Origin: Streptomyces cellulosae | GTDB lineage: Bacteria > Actinomycetota > Actinomycetes > Streptomycetales > Streptomycetaceae | Direction: 5' to 3' | Length of the DNA: 64,000 nucleotides | Assembly (NCBI RefSeq): GCF_000721105.1 | Contig: NZ_JOEV01000032.1 | Location: 23,673 to 87,672, forward strand | Part shown: positions 44,061-53,474 of the stretch, piece by piece | How the letters are laid out: every line of letters starts with the position of its first letter | Position numbering within the stretch: position 1 is the stretch's first letter | Notes under the pieces: generated by a model | Told to the model about the DNA's origin: nothing | Database searches by the model: none | What the model saw: only the letters and a program-made list of their open reading frames with translations | Made by a program: the position numbers and the translations under genes

Positions 44061-44681
44061 GTGACTGACTCCTCCGGTACTCCCACCCGCTCCGCGGTCA
44101 AACCCGGGCTGCGCGAGCGCATGCGCGCCACGGTCCGGGCGGAAGTGACGCAGGTAGCGCTCAGGCTCTTCATCGAGCAGGGATTCGACCGGACGACCGT
44201 CGATCAGATCGCCGCCGAGGCCGGGCTGTCGCGCGCCAGCCTGTTCCGGCACTTCGGAACGAAGGAGGACATCGTTCTGGTCGACCTGGAGGAGATCGGC
44301 CGCCAGATCACCGACGCGCTCGCCGCCCGGCCCGACGAGGAGCGGCCGTGGGAGGCGCTGCGCCGGGCCTTCGACGTGCTGACGCGGATGAACGAGGCGG
44401 AACCCGATCAGACGCTGAGTTATCTGCGGATGCTCCAGGACACGCCCTCACTGCGCGCCCGGCACTTCGAGAAGCAGTTGCGCTGGCAGGAAATGATGGC
44501 CCCGGAGATCGCCCGGCGACTCGGGGCCAGTCCTGACCGGCCGGAGGATCCCAGGCCAAGTGCATTGGTCGCGGCCGCCCTCGCCTGCCTCGACGCGGCT
44601 TCGACGGGGTGGGTGGCCTGTGCGGGAGCAGTCCCACTGACCGTGCTGCTCGACCGCGCAATGGGCGCATTCACTGACTAG
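44061..44681 (+). CDS. TetR/AcrR-family transcriptional regulator
   Basis: A 206-residue regulator: helix-turn-helix at about residues 18-65 (LFIEQGFDRTTVDQIAAEAG, LSRASLFRHFGTKEDIVLVD), followed by a helical ligand domain (RPWEALRRAFDVLTRMNEAE; DTPSLRARHFEKQLRWQEMM). GTG 44061 is chosen; no ribosome site is present, so it may be leaderless. It is divergent from the SDR remnant and probably regulated it; with the SDR broken the regulator is now orphaned. Confidence 0.88.
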   Translation: MTDSSGTPTRSAVKPGLRERMRATVRAEVTQVALRLFIEQGFDRTTVDQIAAEAGLSRASLFRHFGTKEDIVLVDLEEIGRQITDALAARPDEERPWEALRRAFDVLTRMNEAEPDQTLSYLRMLQDTPSLRARHFEKQLRWQEMMAPEIARRLGASPDRPEDPRPSALVAAALACLDAASTGWVACAGAVPLTVLLDRAMGAFTD

Positions 44682-44730
44682 CTACTGAACTTGAACTCGT
44701 GATGTCGGGTTCCTCGCGGGCTGACGGGCT

Positions 44731-44868
44731 TCAGATGTGGGCCCTGACTTGCTGGACTGGATGTCCGAGTGCGTGCCCGATGGCAGTCAGTTCCTCGTCG
44801 CTGAACCAGGCGCGCTCGGGGTTCCAGATGGCGATCTCGAATCGAGCAAAGCCACAGGGCCAGTCGTA
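44731..44868 (-). pseudogene. C-terminal fragment of a hypothetical protein
   Basis: The leftward frame ending at 44731 reads YDWPCGFARFEIAIWNPERA, WFSDEELTAIGHALGHPVQQ, with normal protein character. Upstream of about 44868 the strand is occupied by the IS21 fragment, so the N-terminal part was lost to that insertion. Family not recognised. Confidence 0.45.
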
Positions 44869-45140
44869 GTCCAGTGCGTCCAGCGACACTACCTCGAAGC
44901 TCTGATCCGCAAGCCGGGCGCCTTTCCCGGTGCGACCGCGCTGGAACAGGCCCGCTCCGCGGGCAAGTTCACCCCCGTCCACGACGCGTGGTGGACGGCG
45001 GCGGTCAAGGCCCACGGCGACGCCGAGGGCACCCGGGCCCTGATCGAGGTGCTGCTGCTGGGCCGGCACATCGCGCACGAGCACCTCGTCGCGGGCCTCG
45101 CGACTGCTCTGCGGGCGGGGGCCCGCGGTCCCCGACGAAC
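44869..45140 (+). pseudogene. IS21-family IstA C-terminal fragment
   Basis: The frame reads VQRHYLEALIRKPGAFPGAT, ALEQARSAGKFTPVHDAWWT, AHGDAEGTRALIEVLLLGRH and AHEHLVAGLATALRAGA. This is the conserved C-terminus of IstA transposases (HYLxxLxRKPGALPGA). The DDE core is missing and no IstB follows; instead the C45 remnant starts immediately downstream. Confidence 0.75.
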
Positions 45141-45191
45141 CAGAACTGGCGGCTCTAGTTGTCGACGCGGCCAGCCGCGCCGGGAAGGGCC

Positions 45192-45830
45192 CTCGTGCTG
45201 AGCTTCGCCGGGCTGCTCGGCTACCTCGGCGTCAACTCCCGCGGCCTCGCGGTCGGTCTGAACCTGGTCCTCGGTGGGCGCTGGAGTCCGGGCGTGCCGC
45301 CGTATCTGGCCATCCGCCACATCCTCGACATCGCGACCTCGGTGGAATCGGCCGTCGCCGCGCTGCGCTCGCTGCCCTTCGCCAGCTCCCGCACGATCGT
45401 GCTCGCCGATGCCACCGAGACCGCCTGCGTGGAGGTCATCGGCGGCGAGCACCGGGTCATGACGGCGCCGGAGTCGGTGCACACCAACCATTTCCTCGCC
45501 CCGGACTTCACGAGCCGGGACGAGCTGAACGTCTTCGCACACAACTCCTCGCTGCGCCGGTTTCAGGCGGCCGAGGCCGGTCTGCGGGACCTGCCTGCCG
45601 ACGCGGATCCCGATGAGCACTTCGCGGTGCTGTCGCAAACTCCGATCTGCGTCGCCGACGACGGGGACATCCGCCGGGAGCGCACCGTCACCGCCGTCGT
45701 CCTCGACGCGAAGAACGGAGCGCTGCATCTGCGGCCGGGTGATCCCCGGCTGTCGAGAACCCGTTCCTTCGCCCTCGGATCCGTTTCACCGTCTGATCCG
45801 TCTCACCGTCTCGGCCTGGAGGTCAAGCCC
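45192..45830 (+). pseudogene. C45-type Ntn acyltransferase/peptidase, N-terminus lost
   Basis: The frame reads FAGLLGYLGVNSRGLAVGLN, AIRHILDIATSVESAVAALR, SSRTIVLADATETACVEVIG, VHTNHFLAPDFTSRDELNVF and VVLDAKNGALHLRPGDPRL. These are the middle and C-terminal blocks of C45/acyl-CoA:6-APA acyltransferase-like proteins. The N-terminal half with the autoproteolytic catalytic Cys is absent, cut by the IS21 fragment. There is no stop before the P450 gene, which begins in the same frame at GTG 45831. Confidence 0.7.
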
Positions 45831-47060
45831 GTGGAAGACCTGCCCATCCGTGCGATGCCGGATGACCTGGCCCGTGTGAACCTGGGGGATCCGCAGACGT
45901 TCGCGGACTACGACCTGAGCAGTTACTGGCGCACCCTGCGGGCGACCCGGCCGCTCTACCGGCATCCGGCGGTCGGGGACAGTCCCGGCTTCTGGGTGCT
46001 CAGCCGGTACGACGACATCGTCGCGCTCTACCGGGACAACGTCACCTTCACCTCGGAGCGCGGCAACGTCCTGATCACACTGCTCGGCGAAAGTGACTCG
46101 GCGGCCGGCCTGATGGTCCCGGTGACCGACGGGCAGCGGCACGAGGAGTTGCGCAATGTGCTGTTGAAGGCGTTCTCGCCGCGCGTCCTGAGCCGGATCG
46201 GCGAGCAGGTACGCCGGAACGCCCGGTCACGGCTGGCGGTGGCGGTCGACCGCGGCGCTTGCGATTTCGCGCTGGACGTCGCGAGCAAGATTCCCATGAT
46301 CACGATCTGCGACCTGCTCGGCGTGCCGAGCCAGGACCAGGAGTACATGCTCACCTTTACCAAGTCCGCGATCAGTTCGGACGACCAGCCGGAGTACTCC
46401 GCCGCGGCCGACGACGCCCGCAACGAGATCCTTCAGTACTTCCTCGGCATGGTCGAAGAACGCCGTGTCGCGCCGCAGAACGACGTGGTCAGCGTGCTGG
46501 CCGGCGGCACGGTCGACGGCGAATTCCTCAGTGAGGACGAGATCGTCCTCAACTGCTACAGCCTGATCCTCGGCGGGGACGCGACCGCCCGCCTCACGAT
46601 GATTGACTCCGTGCACAGCTTCGGCGCCAATCCGGACCAGTGGGCGGCGTTCAAGCGGGGTGACGTGTCCGTCAAGCAGGCGACCGAAGAGGCACTGCGC
46701 TGAGCCTTACCCACCATGCACTTCGGCCGCACCGCGGTACGGGACACGGAGATCCACGGCACCCCGATCAAGGCGGGTGACGTGCTGACGGTGTGGAACG
46801 TCTCAGGAAACCGCGACGAGCGCGTCTTCGCCGACCCGGACCGGTTCCTCATCGGCCGGTCGCCGAACAAGCACATCGCGTTCGGGCACGGTCCGCACTA
46901 CTGCATCGGCGCGTACCTGGCGAGGCTGGAGATCTCCCAGGTGCTGCTCGCGCTCCGCGACCTCACCACCGGGTTGCGAGATCGCCGGGCCGGTTCGCCG
47001 TATCTACTCCAACCTCCTCACCGGGATCAGCAGCCTGCCGGTACGTATAACCGGTGTCGG
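45831..47060 (+). pseudogene. Cytochrome P450 interrupted by one in-frame TGA
   Basis: GTG 45831 has GGAGGT at 45818-45823. The first 290 codons are intact: SGFW-type SPGFWVLSRYDDIVALYRDN, I-helix YSLILGGDATARLTMIDSVH and EEALR before TGA 46701-46703, where homologues have Trp (EALRW). The same frame continues with [33 protein letters not shown] and the heme loop [15 protein letters not shown]. Near 46975 a frameshift alters the last ~25 residues ([20 protein letters not shown] in the next frame). One nonsense change separates a nearly complete enzyme from inactivity; substrate unknown. Confidence 0.85.
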
Positions 47061-47298
47061 CAGATGTGGAGGAATTGGTGCTCTGAACCGGAGGGACACG
47101 CTCAGGCGCCGCTTGCTGGCCCGGCCGGCGGTCCGCCGCCGAGGCGACCGGCACGAGGAGAAGGAAGCAGATACCGGCGAGCGCGAAGAGAACTGTCAGC
47201 AGCGTTTCACCCGTGACGCCGACGAGAAGTGCGAAGGCCAGGACGCGCACGGCGAGCAACCGCAGCAGCCGTGCCACGTCGGATGGCGAGGTGTCCAC
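46963..47298 (-). CDS. Small membrane protein
   Basis: A 111-residue protein with two closely spaced hydrophobic segments ([20 protein letters not shown] and [20 protein letters not shown], residues 10-55) and a polar C-terminal tail. GTG 47298 is chosen because AGGAGAG lies six bases upstream; an ATG at 47331 lacks a site. The tail overlaps the decayed 3' end of the P450 gene antisense, so its natural length may be shorter. Third gene of a leftward operon after 47976 and 47338. Family not recognised. Confidence 0.6.
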   Translation of the reverse strand: MDTSPSDVARLLRLLAVRVLAFALLVGVTGETLLTVLFALAGICFLLLVPVASAADRRPGQQAAPERVPPVQSTNSSTSADTGYTYRQAADPGEEVGVDTANRPGDLATRW

Positions 47299-47337
47299 GT
47301 CGTCTCTCCTCGTTTCGTCATTCTGGGTCATTCGGGG

Positions 47338-47979
47338 TCAGGAGTGTTCCTTGGTACGTCGTTGAAGATCCCGCCGGACCAGGCCGCCGAAGCCCGGTGC
47401 GGTGCCGAGGTCGCTGTCACCATCCTCGTGGCGCACCACCCAGTGGTCGAGGTCGAGGGCGGTTTCCAGCGGCTCCCTGGCCATGTGGACCCGCAGGCGG
47501 CTCGCCTCCTCGGCGGCTCCACCCGAGCGAGTCCCCTTGGGGGAGAGCAGTTCTTCCCGGAAGGCGGCCTCGGACATCGCGAAACGCACCCGCGTGGTGT
47601 GGGGAGGCACGCCCAGGATGCTCCCGATGAGCTGCCAGTCGGCGCCAGCCATGCGCTCGAATAGGGCGGCGGCTTCGAGCAACCGCTGCGCGACGGCGAG
47701 GACCCGGGCCGCGTCGGCCAGCACGGCGCCCGGCGCACGGGTGGTGCCGTCGGGGTTCAGCTCATGCTCGCCGATCGACGAATCGCCGGTGGCCAGGTGC
47801 TGCCCAGACAGCCGTCCAGGTGCTGTCCGTACTCGCGTGCAGAGCCAGGCGCGGCCCCGGCGTGAGCAAATCTCGCCAGCACCTCCTCGGTCGCCCACCC
47901 TCAGTCTGGCGATTTCTTGATCGCGCCTGGCGGGCACCGTGGCCCAGCGTCGGGATCGGGCGGTGCCCGGTCGGGTCAT
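47338..47979 (-). CDS. Conserved hypothetical protein, possibly frameshifted near the N-terminus
   Basis: A 213-residue frame; the ATG overlaps the stop of the MDR gene (ATGA at 47976-47979). The C-terminal 140 residues are protein-like and helical: LADAARVLAVAQRLLEAAAL, FERMAGADWQLIGSILGVPP (a possible helix-turn-helix), MAREPLETALDLDHWVVRHE. Between about 47890 and 47790 a neighbouring frame looks more natural (EEVLARFAHAGAAPGSAREY, GQHLDGCLG) than the open one, hinting at two compensating shifts. Function unknown; cotranscribed with the oxidoreductase. Confidence 0.6.
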   Translation of the reverse strand: MTRPGTARSRRWATVPARRDQEIARLRVGDRGGAGEICSRRGRAWLCTRVRTAPGRLSGQHLATGDSSIGEHELNPDGTTRAPGAVLADAARVLAVAQRLLEAAALFERMAGADWQLIGSILGVPPHTTRVRFAMSEAAFREELLSPKGTRSGGAAEEASRLRVHMAREPLETALDLDHWVVRHEDGDSDLGTAPGFGGLVRRDLQRRTKEHS

Positions 47980-48890
47980 GCTTGGGTGAGCACGATCTTC
48001 TTACCGCCGGTCCGTCCGGTAACCACCCGGGCGAACGCAGTCGGCCCCTCGCTCAGCGGCAGGGGTTGCGGTGCGAGTTTCAAGGTTCCCGCGGCGGCCT
48101 GCGCGGCCAGCTGGACAAGCTGCGCGGCGTTGGGCTCGACGTAGAGGTCCCAAGTCGTGATGCCCCGTTCCTCCGCAGGCGCGTCCGAGGTCAGGGAGCA
48201 CAGCCGGCCGCCGTCCCGCACCAAAGGCAGGGCGGCGTCCGCCGTGCCTTTGGCCATGGTGAGGGCGGCGTCGAACCCGCCGCGTACCTTGGCTGACCAG
48301 TTCGGGTCGTGGTAGTCGACGACCTCCCTCGCTCCCAGACCGAGCAGGCGCTCTGTGGCGGCAGCAGACGCGGTCGCGGTCACCTCGATGCCCTTGGCCG
48401 CGGCGAGCTGGACGGCCAGGGCTCCGGTGGCCCCGCCTCCGTTGGTGATCAGGAGCCGCTGTTCTCGGCTGAGGTCCAGCTTCTCCAGGGCCTGCCACGC
48501 GGTGAGTCCGTTGACCGGCAGCGCCGCCGCATGCACGGCGTCCAGCTCGGGTGGGCAGGCTGCCGCGTGATCCGCGTTGATCAGGACGCGTTCGGCCCAG
48601 AAGCCGCTTCCCCCGGGCAGCGGGGCCTCGTGTGTGAGCACCCGGTCGCCCACGGCAAACCCGGTGGCACCCGCGCCGACGGCCAGCACCTTGCCCGCGC
48701 CCTCCACGCCCAGTGCCGCCGGGGGGCGCAGCCCCACGTCCCAGCTACCGCCGTTGAGGAGTTCGTCCCACGGGCCGACCCCGGCTGCCTCAACCGCAAC
48801 CAGGATCTGACCGCGCCCGGGAGATGACGGTTCGGGCAACTCCAGCAGGGCGACTTCCTTCTCGGCCCCGGACACTCCGCACGCCTTCAC
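47976..48890 (-). CDS. MDR-superfamily NADP-dependent oxidoreductase
   Basis: A 304-residue quinone-oxidoreductase-type protein: GroES-like domain (LLELPEPSSPGRGQILVAVE; GVEGAGKVLAVGAGATGFAV, GDRVLTHEAPLP) and nucleotide-binding LLITNGGGATGALAVQLAAA near residue 140, where the usual TGAxGGVG is changed to TNGGGATG. No zinc ligands seen. GTG 48890 (VKACGVSG) matches homologues; a GTG at 48911 is possible. It begins a leftward operon whose next genes overlap or follow closely. Confidence 0.88.
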   Translation of the reverse strand: MKACGVSGAEKEVALLELPEPSSPGRGQILVAVEAAGVGPWDELLNGGSWDVGLRPPAALGVEGAGKVLAVGAGATGFAVGDRVLTHEAPLPGGSGFWAERVLINADHAAACPPELDAVHAAALPVNGLTAWQALEKLDLSREQRLLITNGGGATGALAVQLAAAKGIEVTATASAAATERLLGLGAREVVDYHDPNWSAKVRGGFDAALTMAKGTADAALPLVRDGGRLCSLTSDAPAEERGITTWDLYVEPNAAQLVQLAAQAAAGTLKLAPQPLPLSEGPTAFARVVTGRTGGKKIVLTQA

Positions 48891-49095
48891 AGCTGATCGT
48901 TGTCCTCTCACTCAGTCCGGCCAACCGCAAGGTACGGGCCGGAACCCAATGCAGGCCCCAGTGTCGACCTCAGGATCCCCTACAGAGGTCTCTCCTGGTC
49001 TCAGCCGCATTCGTGTCGAGCCATGCAGCAGTCCCAGCCCCTTGCTGCGCACGTCGCGGGGAGAGACTCCGTGGTGCGCGGTTTAGGGTCACTGT

Positions 49096-49332
49096 GTGGC
49101 ACATACCTTCGAGGAACTCGTGGAGAAGCAACGCGCCGCCGACCAGGCGCACGCGACCGTACAAGCCCTGCGCGGCCAAGGCGATCCGCCTGCTTACGAG
49201 GCCGCGTGGCAGGCATGGCGCGACCTTGCCCAAGACGTGCAGGCCGCGGTCACCATGCATGCGAAAGAGGAGGGCGCGATGCGGGCCGGCGTGGAGCTTG
49301 GGGTGAAGAGGGCGGTCCGGTACGCCGGATAG
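49096..49332 (+). CDS. Small hypothetical helical protein
   Basis: A 78-residue protein starting GTG 49096: VAHTFEELVEKQRAADQAHA, TVQALRGQGDPPAYEAAWQA, WRDLAQDVQAAVTMHAKEEG. Amphipathic helices throughout, no membrane segment, resembling conserved small Streptomyces hypotheticals. No strong ribosome site precedes it. Function unknown; apparently monocistronic. Confidence 0.65.
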   Translation: MAHTFEELVEKQRAADQAHATVQALRGQGDPPAYEAAWQAWRDLAQDVQAAVTMHAKEEGAMRAGVELGVKRAVRYAG

Positions 49333-49776
49333 CGGGCACGCGGTGGCCGCGCCTGGCTGGGGCGTTGGCTATCCGCCGCCCGGTCAGCGCGTCGACAGAC
49401 GGTACTCGTCTCTGCATCCCTTCGCCGGTCCTGCGGGAGGGCGGCATCCGGTCGGTGATCACGCGTGAGGAGCCGGACACCATCACCAGGACCGGCGGGC
49501 GTCCGCTTTGCGCATACAAGTCGCACTGGGCCAGTTCGCCGGTCCGGTAAACCGTGCGCGAGACCGGATCGGTGGGACATAGGCCGGCCGCTCCCGGATC
49601 CGATCCTTGAGGATGGTCATGCCCCTCTCCCAGCCGATCCGCTCGGCGATCACCGAACACGCCGGCGCGCTCGACCGACGTCACCTGCTCACGCCGTCGG
49701 CGGCTGCACCAGCCGTGCCGCCGTCCGCGTCGAACCCGGCTCGCCAGCCGGCCAGGGCATGGTGGATGCGGCGGTG
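49333..49776. other. Gene-free segment
   Basis: Frames on both strands are Arg/Pro-rich and lack motifs. Lies between the small gene at 49096 and the end of the inhibitor-like pseudogene. No clear terminator was identified. Confidence 0.35.
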
Positions 49777-50176
49777 TCACCCGCAGTCGTTGCGGTTGAT
49801 CTTCAGGCTGCGGGTCTGGTCGTTGAGGTTGTAACCGCGCAGCTCGTGGATGGAGCCGCCGCTCTTGGTGACGCAGACCCAGTGTCCGGCGTAGTTACTT
49901 TTTTCGTAGACGCGGGCGGTGCGTTCGGAGTTGTTGCGGATGGAGCTGCCGCGGTCGCGGATGGCGGAGGGCAGGTCCTTGACGCTGCCGTCGACGGCCG
50001 TTTCACCCAGGGCTGGCCGCCGAAGTTGATTCGGGGTAGATGCAGACGTAGCCGTCCGGGCAGTCGATGCCAGCGGCTCGCCCGGGGCGGGGAGTGGCAT
50101 CGGCGGTGGGAGCGGTCATCAGCAGCGGAACGAGGACGGCGGCTGCCGCCAGGACCATGCGTGTGCAAGTCGTCAT
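49777..50176 (-). pseudogene. Secreted peptidase-inhibitor-like (I36/beta-gamma crystallin fold) protein, frameshifted
   Basis: From ATG 50176: TRMVLAAAAVLVPLLMTAPT is a signal peptide, followed by GIDCPDGYVCIYPE. A shift at about 50035 gives INFGGQPWVKR, and a second shift leads to GSVKDLPSAIRDRGSSIRNN, RVYEKSNYAGHWVCVTKSGG and LRGYNLNDQTRSLKINRNDC. The pattern C..GYVC.Y......G....V is typical of peptidase inhibitor family I36 proteins of Streptomyces. Two frameshifts within ~60 bp disable the gene. Confidence 0.7.
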
Positions 50177-50439
50177 CACGAGCACACATGTAGCAGCGCT
50201 GAGCCGCCGACACGCCCGGAGCGGGTGGCCGGCCACTCGTCCGATAACCCCGCTCCCCCCGTACGGCCGACCCCGCCTCACCTGCCCGGCGGGCGCCCGT
50301 ATCCGTCAAAACGCCGACGGCCGCCAGTCGAACCCCGAGGTTGGGTGGGTGGTGAGGGAGCCCAACTCTGTCTTCAGGAAGTTGGGTTCGGCTCCCTCGT
50401 CGCATGGGGGCAGCCGATCCCTTGGGATCGATCGCCGGT

Positions 50440-51070
50440 CGGGTCCAACTATTGCGTGGGCGGCCGTTGAGTTCGGCGGCGACGGTGTCGAGGTCCTCGC
50501 GGGTGTGGACGGACAGGACGCTGCCTTTGGGGAGATCTCCCGGTTGATCGTTGAGGGGCTGCGGCCCAGCTCGGCTGCGATGGCCCGGACGGTGGCCTTC
50601 TCGCGCAGCCGGTCGGCGATGTGAATGCGGTCCGCCTCGCCCAGGTAGCGCGAGGGAGCGGGCTGGCCCGTTTCAACGGACGGCGGCACCACCGCGTTGA
50701 TCGGTGGTGCCGCCTTGTTCCTGCCCGAGGCGCCGCGTCCGTTCCGCCATCGCTTGCCCGTCCGGACGTTGATGCCGATGACTGCGGCAGCCTCGGAGTA
50801 GCCCATTCCTTGATCCATAAGCCGGAAGTATGCCTCCCGCTCCTGGACCAGCTTCCCGGGTCCCTGCGGCCTCCGGTCCTCCCGGATCTTGAAGTCCATT
50901 GCCACCCCTGAACTGGGGGTGTTGCAACGACCACCAGGCCCGATCGAGCTGAACGATTGCCCCTCGCGCCAGCGTCTCCAGATCTCATCCTGCTGAGCCG
51001 GCGAAAATCCGTAGTCACGCACCTGTGCCTCCACGATCACGTGATCATCCGTGGGTGGTGCGTTGATCAC
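50440..51070 (-). pseudogene. IS30-family transposase with large internal deletion
   Basis: Start side at 51070: YGFSPAQQDEIWRRWREGQS, then EREAYFRLMDQGMGYSEAAA, VIGINVRTGKRWRNGRGASG, RYLGEADRIHIADRLREKAT and VRAIAAELGRSPSTINREI, the double helix-turn-helix of IS30 proteins. Directly after this, in another frame, comes SVLSVHTREDLDTVAAELNG, the final block near the IS30 C-terminus (LDxVAxELNxRPR). The DDE domain between them is deleted. Confidence 0.8.
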
Positions 51071-51096
51071 TTGAGGGTGCCATCGTTTGCCGACAC

Positions 51097-51759
51097 TCAG
51101 GCGGTGGTGCCGGCGACCACGTCGACGGCGTGGCGCCGGTGTGCTGCGAAGAGGTCGAGGGCGGTGTTGGTGTCCCGGGCGCGCAGTGCGGTGACGAGTC
51201 CGTGGTGCTCGCGCGGGATGCAGTCGAGGTAGCCGGCGGTGCTGCGGCTGATCCGGGTCAGCAGGAACAGGTGGACCTGGCAGCGTATGCCGTCCCAGGC
51301 GTCGGCGAGGCGCTGGTGCCCTGCGGCGGCGAACACCGCGTCGTGGAAGGCGATGTCCAGGCGCACCATCTCGTGCACATCGCCGGCCCGCTCCATCATG
51401 TCGGCCGTCTTCGCGATGGACGCGAGGTCCTCGTCCGAGGCGTGGGCGATCACCTGGCGGACGGCGAGGTCCTCCAGCGCGCCGCGCAGGCTGTCGAGCT
51501 CAGCCACGTCCTCGGCGGACAGCGTCGTCACCGTCGTGCCCCGGTGCCACGCACAGTGCACCAGGCCCTCGCGCTCCAGAAGCCGCAGCGCCTCGCGCAC
51601 CGGGCCACGGCTGACGCCCAGCTCGCCGGACAGCTCCACCTCGCGCAGCTGCTCGCCCGGGGCGTAGGCCCCGTTGAAGATGGCCTCGCGGATACGGTCC
51701 GCAACCTCGTCGGCCAGACCTCGGCGGCGAGCCGGGGCCACCTTGCCCTGATCACTCAT
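51097..51759 (-). CDS. GntR-family regulator, FadR/FCD subfamily
   Basis: A 220-residue regulator: winged helix-turn-helix at residues 12-80 ([40 protein letters not shown]) and an all-helical FCD ligand domain ([60 protein letters not shown]) with the metal-site histidines. ATG 51759 begins [19 protein letters not shown]. It is divergent from the VOC-SDR-RidA-SDR operon and two operator repeats lie between, so it most likely represses that operon until a small acid ligand binds. Confidence 0.92.
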   Translation of the reverse strand: MSDQGKVAPARRRGLADEVADRIREAIFNGAYAPGEQLREVELSGELGVSRGPVREALRLLEREGLVHCAWHRGTTVTTLSAEDVAELDSLRGALEDLAVRQVIAHASDEDLASIAKTADMMERAGDVHEMVRLDIAFHDAVFAAAGHQRLADAWDGIRCQVHLFLLTRISRSTAGYLDCIPREHHGLVTALRARDTNTALDLFAAHRRHAVDVVAGTTA

Positions 51760-51790
51760 GCCCGAATTACACCTCTCCACCAATGACCGG

Positions 51791-51825
51791 ATGTTAACAT
51801 TCGGACGTTGTCGTGATGTCAACAT
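51791..51825. promoter_or_regulatory. GntR operator pair ATGTYAACAT
   Basis: ATGTTAACAT (perfect palindrome, 51791-51800) and ATGTCAACAT (51816-51825), each within GATGTyAACATT, are centred 25 bp apart between the GntR start and the VOC start. The arrangement is as expected for FCD-type GntR dimers and implies control of both directions. Confidence 0.75.
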
Positions 51826-51886
51826 TAGGACAAGCCGAGCAGGATCGCCCACGGGCCGCTCCGCTCCCCGGCAGGAAGGCAGTGCC

Positions 51887-52318
51887 ATGACCGTTCTCGA
51901 CTCCCCGATCCCCCGCTTCCACCTGGCCGTGCCGGTCGACGACCTGGCTACCGCGTGCCGCTTCTACGGCGACGTCCTGGGCCTGGAGCAGGGCCGCAGC
52001 GCGGACACGTGGGTGGACTGGAATCTGCACGGCCATCAGTTCGTCACGCACCTCGCGCCGAAGCGCGCGCAGCGCATACACAACCCGGTCGACGGCCACG
52101 ACGTACCCGTGCCGCACTTCGGTCTGATTCTGACGGTTGAGGCCTTCCAGGGGTTTGCCGAGCGGCTGCGGGCGGCGGGCACCGAGTTCGTCATCGAGCC
52201 GTACGTGCGTTTCGCGGGCCAGAAGGGCGAGCAGTGGACGATGTTCCTCCTCGACCCGGCCGGCAACGCGCTGGAGTTCAAGGCGTTCGCCGACGACTCG
52301 CAGGTGTTCGCCGCCTGA
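51887..52318 (+). CDS. VOC-family protein (glyoxalase/bleomycin-resistance fold)
   Basis: A 143-residue protein: [40 protein letters not shown] at the first half and [36 protein letters not shown] at the second; His, Glu residues at strand ends suit a metal centre. GGAAGG precedes ATG 51887. First gene of the rightward operon under the GntR operator; spacing to the next gene is 49 bp. Likely a lyase or dioxygenase for the same compound handled by the following oxidoreductases. Confidence 0.9.
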   Translation: MTVLDSPIPRFHLAVPVDDLATACRFYGDVLGLEQGRSADTWVDWNLHGHQFVTHLAPKRAQRIHNPVDGHDVPVPHFGLILTVEAFQGFAERLRAAGTEFVIEPYVRFAGQKGEQWTMFLLDPAGNALEFKAFADDSQVFAA

Positions 52319-52367
52319 CCGGCGGCCGGCACCACCCACCCCCACAGGCGAAAGACGGGACGAGCTC

Positions 52368-53021
52368 ATGAAGGTGTTCCAGATCGGCGCCGCCGGAGGA
52401 GTCGGCCGCCGCCTCACTCAACTCCTCACCGCACGCGGTGACTTTGTGACCGGCATGCACCGTGGGCCCGCTCAGGGTGAGACGGTGCGGGCGGCCGGCG
52501 GGACTCCGGTGGTCGGTGATCTCATCGCCGACTCAGTCGAGGATCTGGCCGGAAAGATGCGCGGCCATGACGCCGTGGTCTTTTCGGCCGGCGCACATGG
52601 CACCGGTCAGGACAAGACGACCTTGATCGACGGCCGTGGCCTTCAAAAGGCCGCCGATGCGGCCGCGCTGGCCGGGGCGGCGCGGTTCGTCCTCGTCTCG
52701 GTGTTCCCCGACGCGCTGCGCGACGGGACACGTAGTGAGGGCTTCGAGCACTACATCAAGGTCAAGAAAACCGCCGACGTCTATCTGACGCGCACCGATC
52801 TGGACTGGCTGATCGTCCGTCCCGGAACCCTTCTGGACACCCCCGGCACCGGCCGGGTCACCGCTGGTCCCGCCGTCGAGTACGGCGACGTGCACCGCGA
52901 CGACGTCGCCGCGTTCCTCGACGCCGCCCTGCACGCGCCTGCCCTCAGCCGCGTGATCGTCGAACTCACCTCCGGTGACACCCCCGTCACGGACGCCGTC
53001 ACCCGCCTCGCGGCCGCCTGA
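52368..53021 (+). CDS. NAD(P)H-binding atypical SDR
   Basis: A 217-residue protein: MKVFQIGAAGGVGRRLTQLL nucleotide motif, VVFSAGAHGTGQDKTTLIDG, ARFVLVSVFPDALRD, and YIKVKKTADVYLTRTDLDW (YxxxK), WLIVRPGTLLDTPGTGRVT. It belongs to the NmrA-like/SDR_a5 group. GGGACGAG lies upstream of ATG 52368. A close paralogue, broken, ends the same operon at 53475. Role: probable oxidoreductase in the GntR-controlled pathway. Confidence 0.9.
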   Translation: MKVFQIGAAGGVGRRLTQLLTARGDFVTGMHRGPAQGETVRAAGGTPVVGDLIADSVEDLAGKMRGHDAVVFSAGAHGTGQDKTTLIDGRGLQKAADAAALAGAARFVLVSVFPDALRDGTRSEGFEHYIKVKKTADVYLTRTDLDWLIVRPGTLLDTPGTGRVTAGPAVEYGDVHRDDVAAFLDAALHAPALSRVIVELTSGDTPVTDAVTRLAAA

Positions 53022-53068
53022 GCCACCCCCGCACCTCAACCACAGCACCATCAGCAAGGAGGAGCACC

Positions 53069-53472
53069 ATGACCGCCATCGATTCCTACAACCACGACGT
53101 CTCCGAATGAGAAGGAGTTCGGCTTCGCCCAGGCCATCAAGGTCGGCGACACGATCTACGTCTCCGGGCAGCTCTCGCACGACGAGCAGGGCAACTTCCT
53201 CTACCCGGGCGACTTCGACGCCCAGCTGAAGCAGTCCTACGCAAACTTCGAGAAGGTGCTCGCCCACTACGGCGCCACCCGCAACCAGGTCGTCTCCGAG
53301 ACCCAGTTCATCGTGGACCTGCCGCGGTACAGCATGGCGATGGCCGCGGCGAACCTGGCCTACTTCGGTGACCACCGCCCCACCAGCTCCACCATCGGCG
53401 TCGCGTCACTGTTCTTCCCCGGGCCAGCTCATCGAGGTCAACTTCGTCCTCGACACCCGCCTGCCGGCCTGA
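53069..53472 (+). pseudogene. RidA-family protein with two frameshifts
   Basis: AAGGAGGAG and ATG 53069 give MTAIDSYNHDVSE, then a stop caused by a shift at about 53110. The next frame supplies EFGFAQAIKVGDTIYVSGQL, QLKQSYANFEKVLAHYGATR, QVVSETQFIVDLPRYSMAMA and HRPTSSTIGVASLFFP; near 53420 another shift leads to GQLIEVNFVLDTRLPA and TGA 53470-53472. Together they form a ~130-residue RidA/YjgF imine deaminase whose SGQ, R..SST and EV elements are recognisable. Third gene of the operon. Confidence 0.8.
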
Positions 53473-53474
53473 TC

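Noticed and set aside
45192..46703. A genuine C45-P450 fusion enzyme
   Set aside because: The P450 has its own GGAGGT site and GTG start, the C45 part lacks its catalytic N-terminus, and the junction residues are low-complexity; more likely two genes sharing a frame by chance.
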